Of a stretch of 39,011 nt of DNA, positions 32,515 through 39,011 are shown one piece after another; the first letter of the stretch is position 1, and every line of letters starts with the position of its first letter. Under the pieces are notes generated by a model, which did no database searches, was not told the DNA's origin, and was given only the letters and a program-made list of their open reading frames with translations. The stretch covers positions 1 through 39,011 of the forward strand of contig NZ_FAOO01000017.1 of the NCBI RefSeq assembly GCF_900070205.1, read 5' to 3'. The stretch comes from Candidatus Thermokryptus mobilis. Lineage in GTDB: Bacteria; Bacteroidota; Ignavibacteria; Kryptoniales; Kryptoniaceae. The position numbers were made by a program, and so were the translations under genes.

Positions 32515-34104
32515 TTATATTAAACTCCTCTTAATTATCCTCTCCATGTTCAAAGCCAAAATTTTCCTTTTATCTTCAACTGAAATCCTTGAATAAATAA
32601 CCCAGCCAAGCTGAGGTGCAGGGTCACGCATCGGCTGATCTGTCCCAAAAACTATTTTATCAGAACCAACCTCCTCCACCAGAAACTCAATTAAACCATC
32701 TGGGACATTTGTGAATGTCAACTCAAAAAACACATTCCCTCTCTCCTTGATAATATAAACTAAATCCCTTGCATGCTTAAAACCAATACCAGTATGAGCC
32801 AGCAAAAAATCAAGATCTGGATATAAAGATGAAATTTCATCAACCTCATCAACGAAGTTATCCGAGGGATGCAATAAAGCATAAAGTTTAAACTTATTTC
32901 CAAATTCAAAAAGTTTACGCCACCTCTTATCATTGTAAGAAATCAAAACCTTCGGATAATACGGCTTTATGCCTTTGAACTTTTTAACACAAAACCAATA
33001 ATTTAATTCCTCTTCCCAATCATCAACATAAACCGGATTAAAAGAGGCATAACCGATAAAATGATCGGGATATTTCCTAATCGCCTTCAATGTTATTTCA
33101 TTCCCCAACTTGTGATCAGCCCATATTGAAAGCCACGAGCTAACGCAACACTTTTTTATCCCAAGCGCCTCATTCCGCTTGAAAACAAAATCAATTCCCG
33201 ATTTAATTAAAGGAGTATATCCAGAAACAATTTCATTTTCATCCCCAAGGTGAGCGTGCGCATCAATGATTTGAACTTTTATCCTTTCCCCCCTTTTCGC
33301 ACTTTCAATTAGCTCATCACCTAATGAATCATCCAATCTGTAGAGCTTTATCCCAAGCAATTTAGCAAGATTATCCCCAGCGATTTTAACTTTATCCTCA
33401 TCGCTGATATCAGAATAATCCAAAAAAGCCCTTGCAGCTCCGATACTTTTCAACGGAAACTCACTCCCGAAAAGAATCCTTTCAGCGCCAAAATTTTCAG
33501 CGAGATATTCAATCCCACAGTTCAATTGAAACGAGGAAAAATCAATATACAAATTGCGATGCTTCCTCATCAAAGTAAAAATTCTCCTTGCTTCCTCCCA
33601 TCTCCCACCCTGTAAAACTACATTTAAATTTGGATGATTTGAACAAATCGCGTCAATCTCGGCAAAAGTCGCTTGATTATATCTCTCATCAAAACCCCTT
33701 CCAGCTTCAATGAAAAGTGGTATCTCCCTTTCCTCAAGCAATCTAAAGATTTTTCCACAAGTATATTCATCAAAGAAGTATCTATGAAGTTTAGGATAAA
33801 GTTTTACAGCTCTGATGCTGTTATCGCTCAGATAAGAATCAACATCTGGAAACTCACCTGTAATATCTGGCATCAAAACAAAGCACGGTATAATTTCAGG
33901 ATGAGATTTTATCTCCTCAAGTAAAGTTTTGTTTCCAATAATTGGATCATAATCGCGAGCTAAAGTATGAACAGTAAGAGCGTAAGAAATCCCACACCTT
34001 TTCATTTCAGATAAAAGATGATCAATGCTATATAACTGATTCTCATCTTTAGGCGTAAATTTGCCGATATATGTAAAGCAATCAAAGTAAATTCTCTCGC
34101 GCAT
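32515..34104 (-). CDS. Fused tandem amidohydrolase-2-type protein, first half lacking the metal motif
   Basis: Two TIM-barrel amidohydrolase domains in one chain (about 1-255 and 278-529). The second has the metal set: DAHAHLG (His283, His285), LLHPSD, LAHTGIG and VFGTDQPMRD. The first has the same order of strands and a similar end (ILFGSEFPL, KIAGDNLAKLLG), but its opening reads YFDCFTYIG, with Phe and Tyr where the two His should be, and IEAGRG where a His is usual. The first half may be a structural or regulatory partner. Members of this family are lactonases, decarboxylases and hydratases of small acids. I start at ATG 34104, overlapping the aminotransferase by 23 bases, in place of a TTG three codons earlier. 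Confidence 0.83.
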   Translation of the reverse strand: MRERIYFDCFTYIGKFTPKDENQLYSIDHLLSEMKRCGISYALTVHTLARDYDPIIGNKTLLEEIKSHPEIIPCFVLMPDITGEFPDVDSYLSDNSIRAVKLYPKLHRYFFDEYTCGKIFRLLEEREIPLFIEAGRGFDERYNQATFAEIDAICSNHPNLNVVLQGGRWEEARRIFTLMRKHRNLYIDFSSFQLNCGIEYLAENFGAERILFGSEFPLKSIGAARAFLDYSDISDEDKVKIAGDNLAKLLGIKLYRLDDSLGDELIESAKRGERIKVQIIDAHAHLGDENEIVSGYTPLIKSGIDFVFKRNEALGIKKCCVSSWLSIWADHKLGNEITLKAIRKYPDHFIGYASFNPVYVDDWEEELNYWFCVKKFKGIKPYYPKVLISYNDKRWRKLFEFGNKFKLYALLHPSDNFVDEVDEISSLYPDLDFLLAHTGIGFKHARDLVYIIKERGNVFFELTFTNVPDGLIEFLVEEVGSDKIVFGTDQPMRDPAPQLGWVIYSRISVEDKRKILALNMERIIKRSLI

Positions 34105-35308
34105 AAATATCAAGCGTATTTTTTAAAGCGGATTCAAACTTATCAAGTGTTTCAGATATATCACTCTCACTGTGCGAGAATGAAATGAACCACTTATCAT
34201 AGACAAAAATGCCTTTCTTGAAAAGTTCACGATTCAAGATAAATTGTAGGTCTTTATTTTTCTTTGCATCTGTATAATTGAACAGGAAAAATGGGGCAAC
34301 TGGCAAACCACCTATTTTAGCTTCAACCCCAATGCGAGAAGAGATATCAATAAAACCGCTCATTAACATCCTCCCAATTTTGAAGAGGGTTTCGTGAACA
34401 TTCTCCCGTCTCATAACATCAATCGTTACAATAGCAGCAACTATAGAAAGCGTCTCACCAGCATAAGTTGCCGTTAAGACGAAATCATCAAGCCTCTTCA
34501 TTATGTCTCTCCTCCCACCATAAGCTGAAATAGGATAACCGTTTGCCATAGCCTTTGCAAATGAAGAAAGATCTGGCTTTACTTCAAAGAACCCCTGCGC
34601 TCCTCCAAGCGAAAGGCGAAAACCAGTTAAAACCTCGTCAAAGATTAAAATTACATTGTATTCATCAGCAAGATTTCTCAAACCTCTTGGGAACTCACCG
34701 CTTATATCCTCATTAAAATCATATGGAACCGTTAGAATGCAAGCGATATTATGGGCGTCCCTCTTTAAAATTTTCTCAACTTCATCAAGATCTCCATATC
34801 TAACTTCATAGACATATGAGCTTAAAATTTCTGGAACCCCATTACCTTTGATTCCCGTCATAAACCAGTCGTGATAGCCGTTATATCCACATCTTATAAT
34901 TTTATCTCTTCCTGTAAAAGCCCTCGCCAATCTTATGTTGCAAGCATTTGCATCAACACCATTTTTCATAAATCTCACCATTTCAACAGAAGGAACAGCT
35001 TCAACTATCCTCTTAGCAAGATCAATTTCAAGTGGGCTCGCCATGCTGAATAAAACACCCTTATCAATTTGCCTTTTAACAGCGTTATCAACCTCCTCAT
35101 AACAATACCCAAGTATAACAGGTCCAAGCGCCATCCTATAATCAATGAACTCTCTTCCATCCACATCCCAGAATCTACAACCCTTGGCTTTTTCTATGAA
35201 AAACGGCATAACCCCTGCATAATCCATAATCGGACGCTTCGCGTTCGTCTGCGTCCCCCACGGTATAAATCTAAGTGCCTCACAAAGTAATTCTTCCGAT
35301 TTGGTCAT
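34082..35308 (-). CDS. Class III PLP aminotransferase, glutamate-1-semialdehyde aminomutase-like
   Basis: PLP-dependent aminotransferase of the GSAM/acetylornithine fold. GYHDW (144-148) stacks on the cofactor, FDEV (223-226) holds the Asp that pairs with the pyridine nitrogen, and Lys252 in SSFAKAMANGYPISAYGG is the Schiff base. The N-terminal PFFIEKAKGCRFWDVDGREF is family standard. 408 residues fits. True HemL for heme synthesis is unlikely here, given the catabolic operon and the altered loops; use on an amino sugar acid or a beta-amino acid is more probable. Its start overlaps the heparinase-like stop by 4 bases (ATGA). Confidence 0.9.
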   Translation of the reverse strand: MTKSEELLCEALRFIPWGTQTNAKRPIMDYAGVMPFFIEKAKGCRFWDVDGREFIDYRMALGPVILGYCYEEVDNAVKRQIDKGVLFSMASPLEIDLAKRIVEAVPSVEMVRFMKNGVDANACNIRLARAFTGRDKIIRCGYNGYHDWFMTGIKGNGVPEILSSYVYEVRYGDLDEVEKILKRDAHNIACILTVPYDFNEDISGEFPRGLRNLADEYNVILIFDEVLTGFRLSLGGAQGFFEVKPDLSSFAKAMANGYPISAYGGRRDIMKRLDDFVLTATYAGETLSIVAAIVTIDVMRRENVHETLFKIGRMLMSGFIDISSRIGVEAKIGGLPVAPFFLFNYTDAKKNKDLQFILNRELFKKGIFVYDKWFISFSHSESDISETLDKFESALKNTLDIYARENLL

Positions 35309-37587
35309 TTTATATCTATATTAATTTGATCCTCCCAAAACCTCAATTTCGTATAACCAACCCTATCAGGACCACCATCAAGTTGAAGCGAAAAAGTGTA
35401 GGGTTTCGCTCCCATTAAGATTTTATCATCAAATTTTAAACTAATGAAATTTGAAGCAGTGTAATATAATGACCTCCTAACATTTTCTCTGATGTAAGCA
35501 AAGTATGCATCGGTTTCAACTTTATCATATCTTATCCTTCCCGACTCAAAATTATATCTTGGACGAACATTTTCTCGCAAAATTTCAAAGTCAAGATCAA
35601 GCTTCAAACAAAGATAAATTTTTTTATCTTTGTCTTCTATCCCAAACCCAATACCAAGAGGAAATTTATCAACATCTAAAAGTTTTACCTTATTGATCAA
35701 GCTATCTATATTCTCATCCTTGTGATGCGGGATTAAGAAAGTTATAAAGAATTCAATGTCCCCCGTTTTATAATGCGACGATATCGTCTGATAGATAGCG
35801 AATTCATCTTGAAAATGTCTTATCTCTTGCTCAAAACTATCCTCTTTCGCGTATGACTCAGGGAAGTATATCAAAAGATTATAGTCACCTCCGACCTTAA
35901 AATGACCGATAGAATCAATCCTGGTATCATAAAAACCACGACCGTAGCGCAAAATCCTCTGCGTATGCCATAAAACCGCAAGCGTGTAATAATCCGTCTG
36001 AGTAAATTTCACCGCATCAACAACGACAAACCAGTTCAACTCCTTGAGAAAGACAATTATCCGATCCCAAGAATAACCAATTTTTTCTTCTACTAATCTC
36101 GTGCGCGAGTATTCAACCTCCTTAAAGGTCAAGAAATCAATTTTATATGTTCTGGACTCTCTGTAATTTCCGGAGTTTCTTACAAATTCAAGTAGCGATT
36201 GCTTTCTTTGTTCCTGAATTGGAGACCCAAGATATATCGGTTTCGTTCGCGCTTCCCTTTTATTTTTCCTGACCACTAAACGGTTATGGAAATAATCAGC
36301 CCTAAAAGCTCCGAACATCCCGCTTGGAAGAGCATCCCTATAACCAGCATGATGAAGTAAAATTGAACCATGTGTCATAAGAAATGAAATGGCATTTTCA
36401 TCTGAACTCCCATGGTGCATTTTTTCTTCCTCAACAGGTATTGTATTTCTCAGATAATAGCGAGTCAAATAATTCCCGTCACCTTCATCTCTATAGTTTA
36501 AAAGGAGAAAAGTTGAAAGAGAATCCCAACCCGTTCTGAAGACGATTTTTTTCCCTATGATATCTTCAAGAACCTCGCGACTCTGATCCGTTGGAGTTAT
36601 AGCTTTTATTCTATCATCGCACCATCTATATGCGTCCGATATTATTGATGCTAAACCTGCTGATTCCCTACCATCATAGAGCATTCTTCTAAAAATTTTT
36701 TCAGCAGCATATTTATACCTGCCATCCTTATAAAACGAAGCAGCCTTCTCAAAACAAGCGATAAATCTTTCAAATCCACTATTAAAATTCGCATCCCCAA
36801 CATCAACTATAGTCCCAAACGGAGTGATAAGATTTAAATAGTAGTCAAAGTAATATCTAAAAATATGGCCTTTCAATATATCTTCACTTCCTGTGTTCTC
36901 AATATAAATTAACAAAGCGTGTAACCATACCCCATTATACAAAGTTGCATCTTCCGCTTCCCATTTGCCAAGGTTATCATAAATTAAAACTTCCGCTTGT
37001 TTACGCCACAATGATGCGGATGGATGATCCGGAAAAGCAATTGAACCGAGAAGATACGAAAGAGCACGAAGGACAGTTCTATTATGAGCACCCCATTCAG
37101 GGAAATAAGAAAGATGATCAACGCTACTTATGATACCATCTGTTATTCGTCGTTTCAATTCCTCGTTCAACAACCCAGAATTTTTAACGCTCAGATACGC
37201 TCTTACATAAGGATAAAGGAAGAAGAAATTTGGCAAAGCTGGAATGCCCTCGCTATATTCAACCCTTAACTTTGCAAATTCTTCTGGATAAAACTTTTTT
37301 AATTCCGAATACTCCTCAAGAATTTTAACCACTCTCGCAGCATAACTTTTATCCCCGGTCACTTTATAAAGGAATGCCAAAGCATCAGCAAGATAAACGG
37401 GTTCAGCCGGGGGATTATAACCCCATAGGACATAATGTTTTGTCGTTTCCTTCCACTGTTCAATTGAAGCAGGATAATTTTTCCAAGAATTTTCAACGGC
37501 ACGCTTGATAAAATCAAGATAATCTTTTTTAACCGCAGAAATTGATGTTGAAACCACAAAAAGCAACAAAATTAAGTTTTGTTTCAT
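35305..37587 (-). CDS. Secreted heparinase II/III-like polysaccharide lyase
   Basis: Signal peptide MKQNLILLLFVVSTSISA, then an (alpha/alpha) toroid (about 20-330) with GAHNR (166-170), a likely cleft Asn-His segment, and a heparinase II/III-like beta-sandwich beginning near 345, with HHGSSDENAISFLMTHGS at 391-408 as the conserved central block. Such enzymes cleave uronate-containing polysaccharides by beta-elimination, leaving unsaturated sugar ends. 760 residues matches the family. It is the first gene of the operon, 28 or so bases after the predicted transcription start, and its product would feed the DapA-type lyase pathway. Actual substrate (heparin-like, alginate-like, or bacterial exopolysaccharide) is not known. 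Confidence 0.82.
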   Translation of the reverse strand: MKQNLILLLFVVSTSISAVKKDYLDFIKRAVENSWKNYPASIEQWKETTKHYVLWGYNPPAEPVYLADALAFLYKVTGDKSYAARVVKILEEYSELKKFYPEEFAKLRVEYSEGIPALPNFFFLYPYVRAYLSVKNSGLLNEELKRRITDGIISSVDHLSYFPEWGAHNRTVLRALSYLLGSIAFPDHPSASLWRKQAEVLIYDNLGKWEAEDATLYNGVWLHALLIYIENTGSEDILKGHIFRYYFDYYLNLITPFGTIVDVGDANFNSGFERFIACFEKAASFYKDGRYKYAAEKIFRRMLYDGRESAGLASIISDAYRWCDDRIKAITPTDQSREVLEDIIGKKIVFRTGWDSLSTFLLLNYRDEGDGNYLTRYYLRNTIPVEEEKMHHGSSDENAISFLMTHGSILLHHAGYRDALPSGMFGAFRADYFHNRLVVRKNKREARTKPIYLGSPIQEQRKQSLLEFVRNSGNYRESRTYKIDFLTFKEVEYSRTRLVEEKIGYSWDRIIVFLKELNWFVVVDAVKFTQTDYYTLAVLWHTQRILRYGRGFYDTRIDSIGHFKVGGDYNLLIYFPESYAKEDSFEQEIRHFQDEFAIYQTISSHYKTGDIEFFITFLIPHHKDENIDSLINKVKLLDVDKFPLGIGFGIEDKDKKIYLCLKLDLDFEILRENVRPRYNFESGRIRYDKVETDAYFAYIRENVRRSLYYTASNFISLKFDDKILMGAKPYTFSLQLDGGPDRVGYTKLRFWEDQINIDIK

Positions 37588-37622
37588 AAGTAAAAAATAG
37601 ATTTATTTGTAAAATCAACTGA

Positions 37623-37651
37623 ATTATAAACAAATTGAAATTAAAAAGCAA
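37623..37651 (-). promoter_or_regulatory. Sigma70-like promoter of the lyase/aminotransferase operon
   Basis: On the minus strand TTGCTT (37646-37651), a 17-base spacer and a perfect TATAAT (37623-37628). Transcription would start near 37616, about 28 bases before the lyase ATG. The most convincing promoter in the window apart from the receptor's. Confidence 0.65.
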
Positions 37652-38035
37652 GTAGAATTGATAATAGAGAGGGCGAATGCGACAGCGCTATAAAACTATC
37701 GCAACCTGAGCAACATAATTTTTCAATCGGGTTTAATGAGTTGACGCTTGAAAAAACTATTATTATGTTAGTGCCCTCTGAGGATGTGAAAGTTCATTTT
37801 CTATGTGTTCATTTGTTCAGAAAATGCTCGCAATTTCAAACGAAAATGTTTTTATGTTGAAGTCTCAACTGTTCCCAAATTATCTCCAAACTCACAATGA
37901 GAAAGATAAAGATCTACTCAAGAACTCTATAAGTGTTAAAAATTTGATTTATAACTTTTTCTCTAAAATCAAAAATATCTTTCAAGCGAGACCTTACTAA
38001 AAGCGAATTCGCAATCCTACCGAAAACCCAAAAGG
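37652..38035. other. Gene-poor stretch, probably decayed DNA
   Basis: No convincing gene. A plus-strand frame without a start codon is open from about 37642 to a stop near 37859 and includes GFNELTLEKTIIMLVPSEDV, which I cannot assign; a second short frame (37803-38000) has no recognisable content. Composition is AT-rich with no repeat, tRNA or hairpin-plus-T-run. Best read as remnants between the island and the RadA-like gene. Confidence 0.5.
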
Positions 38036-38182
38036 AACGATGTTTGGCTTAGGCTTGCTGGTTTGTTCCATGGTATAGCTAAACCAAAAACGAAAGCGTT
38101 TAAAGAAGGCATTGGCTGGACATTCTACGAGCACGATATTCTCGGTGCAAAAATGGTTCGGCAAATTTTTAGACGACTGAAT
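38036..38182 (+). pseudogene. Remnant of a CCA-adding-enzyme-type HD domain
   Basis: About 49 codons on the plus strand read NDVWLRLAGLFHG, then IAKPKTKAFKEGIGWTFYEH and LGAKMVRQIFRRLN. This is the pattern of the HD domain of bacterial tRNA nucleotidyltransferases (leaf-like LRxAALxHDIxKPxT, GWTFxxHE, GAxMVxxIFxRL). The defining HD pair is HG here (38069-38074): one base, GAT to GGT, would restore it. No start codon, no head domain and no tail domain flank it; the frame is closed by a stop about 65 bases upstream of the match and again soon after it. Assignment is from remembered family patterns, so moderate confidence. Confidence 0.6.
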
Positions 38183-38267
38183 GTCAATTATGTAAACTTA
38201 AATTCCCACCCCTCTCCCCCCAAATTCAAAATCAAATGATTTTTCACTAAATTTCTAAAAAACTCAA

Positions 38268-39011
38268 ATGACTTATATCTGCTCACGCTGTCAAAAAACT
38301 CAACCCTTCTTCACAATCAAATGCCTAAACTGCTTCGGCTTCCTAACACTTGAAAAAATAGAACAAAAACCCCAAATACTATCACTTGACCAAATAGAAA
38401 TAAAAGAAATAAAACTATTCAAAACACCAATTGAAACATTATCCCTCCCGGAGGGCTCTATGACCATAATGGCAGGTGTCCCAGGGGCTGGAAAATCAAC
38501 CCTCGCACTAAAAATAGCAAACGAAATCCTAAAACAAAATGATATACTAACTCTCTACATCTCATCAGAAGAACCACCAGAACTAATTAAACAAAGAGCC
38601 ATAAGAGTTGCCCCAGAACTAATTCACAACCAAAACTTCAAAATCCTATGCGAGACAATACTTGAAAAAATTAAAGACGCAATATCACAAATCTTAAATC
38701 CCCAGTCCCAAACCCCTAACCCCGAAAATCAAGAACAAACATTCATTATCCTTGACTCAATTAACGCCGTCAAATCAGGAAAAACACTCTCCCCACCAGG
38801 AAGCCCATCAAACATCATCAAAACCCTTAACATGCTCCATAACCTCAGAATTCAACACTCACCAAAACCAACAACCCTAATCATAGCACACGCAAACAAA
38901 CAAAGAGCAATCGCAGGACCACTTACACTCCAACACATGGTAGACATCGTTTTATTTTTCAACATTGAAAAAGACGGCTCAAGAACCATCTCAACCCTCA
39001 AAAACCGCTTT
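38268..39011 (+). CDS. RadA-like ATPase, partial at the window edge
   Basis: Only the first 248 residues are in the window. A four-Cys zinc finger (Cys5, Cys8, Cys19, Cys22), a Walker A GVPGAGKST (70-78), YISSEEPPELIKQRA after it as in RadA, a Walker B FIILDSINAV, and at the very edge KNRF, the start of the RadA signature KNRFG. RadA is a hexameric branch-migration helicase in recombination repair. This copy is divergent: the stretch between finger and Walker A is short, and a Pro/Gln/Asn-rich insert (about residues 145-160) precedes Walker B. It is the only intact gene on the plus strand, and its coding strand is rich in A and C. ATG 38268 has no clear Shine-Dalgarno. Confidence 0.88.
   Translation, partial: MTYICSRCQKTQPFFTIKCLNCFGFLTLEKIEQKPQILSLDQIEIKEIKLFKTPIETLSLPEGSMTIMAGVPGAGKSTLALKIANEILKQNDILTLYISSEEPPELIKQRAIRVAPELIHNQNFKILCETILEKIKDAISQILNPQSQTPNPENQEQTFIILDSINAVKSGKTLSPPGSPSNIIKTLNMLHNLRIQHSPKPTTLIIAHANKQRAIAGPLTLQHMVDIVLFFNIEKDGSRTISTLKNRF

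Noticed and set aside
37997-38196. Minus-strand frame ending GFSVGLRIRF, resembling the last strand of an outer-membrane barrel
   Set aside because: The plus-strand reading of the same DNA matches an HD domain over 49 codons, which is much more specific than a barrel-like tail; no upstream barrel strands or start are present.
1-39011. CRISPR arrays, tRNA/rRNA genes, transposases or integrases
   Set aside because: No regularly spaced repeats, no cloverleaf-like sequence and no DDE or recombinase motif were found on either strand.

Overview
The window reads as a chromosomal piece of a low-GC, probably thermophilic member of the Bacteroidota/Chlorobi/Ignavibacteria (FCB) group. The signs are a TonB-dependent receptor with an N-terminal carboxypeptidase-regulatory-like domain, a PorV-type outer-membrane protein, and a secreted protein ending in a T9SS/FlgD-like C-terminal domain. 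The proteins are rich in Lys, Glu, Ile, Tyr and Val. Candidatus Kryptonia or a related Ignavibacteria lineage would fit, but I cannot place it from sequence alone.

Layout, left to right. (1) 3-917: a ROK-family sugar kinase on the minus strand. (2) 1211-1707: a decayed C-terminal piece of a sodium:solute symporter on the plus strand. (3) 1721-21577: twelve minus-strand genes packed with 4-base overlaps or gaps of at most about 25 bases. In transcription order they are MetE-like protein, GH38 alpha-mannosidase, two cytosolic six-hairpin (alpha/alpha barrel) proteins, SSS transporter, GH67/GH20-like TIM-barrel protein, sugar-phosphate-isomerase-like protein, Gfo/Idh/MocA oxidoreductase, secreted lyase-like toroid protein, secreted seven-Asp-box propeller, Tat-type GH15-like protein, and an old-yellow-enzyme-like flavoprotein. 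(4) 21616-21640: a strong rho-independent terminator. (5) 21651-28139: an outer-membrane cassette (TonB-dependent receptor, T9SS-type secreted protein, PorV-like barrel) behind its own sigma70-like promoter and a strong Shine-Dalgarno. (6) 28286-37587: a second catabolic operon: heparinase II/III-like lyase, class III aminotransferase, fused double amidohydrolase, DapA-family lyase, IclR regulator, OSBS/NAAAR-type enolase-superfamily enzyme, PreA/DHOD-like flavoprotein (frameshifted) and 2[4Fe-4S] ferredoxin, again behind a recognisable promoter. (7) 37629-38267: decayed DNA holding a short piece of a CCA-adding-enzyme HD domain. (8) 38268 to the edge: a divergent RadA-like ATPase on the plus strand, cut by the window end.

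The picture is a 36-kb, single-strand glycan-catabolism island between housekeeping-type genes, with dead gene pieces at both edges. Proposed logic (inference): secreted lyase-like and GH-like enzymes cut an extracellular, probably uronate- and mannose-containing heteropolysaccharide. The receptor/secreted-protein/PorV cassette moves fragments across the outer membrane without a SusD, and the SSS carrier imports small products. GH38, six-hairpin and GH67-like enzymes finish them in the cytosol, and the isomerase, oxidoreductases, DapA-type lyase and enolase-superfamily enzyme process sugar acids. The IclR regulator is the only transcription factor seen.

The most actionable observations are the one-base deletion that splits the PreA/DHOD-like gene, the SusD-less outer-membrane cassette, the fused amidohydrolase with a metal-site-less first half, the MetE-like protein heading a glycan operon, and the gene remnants at the island edges.
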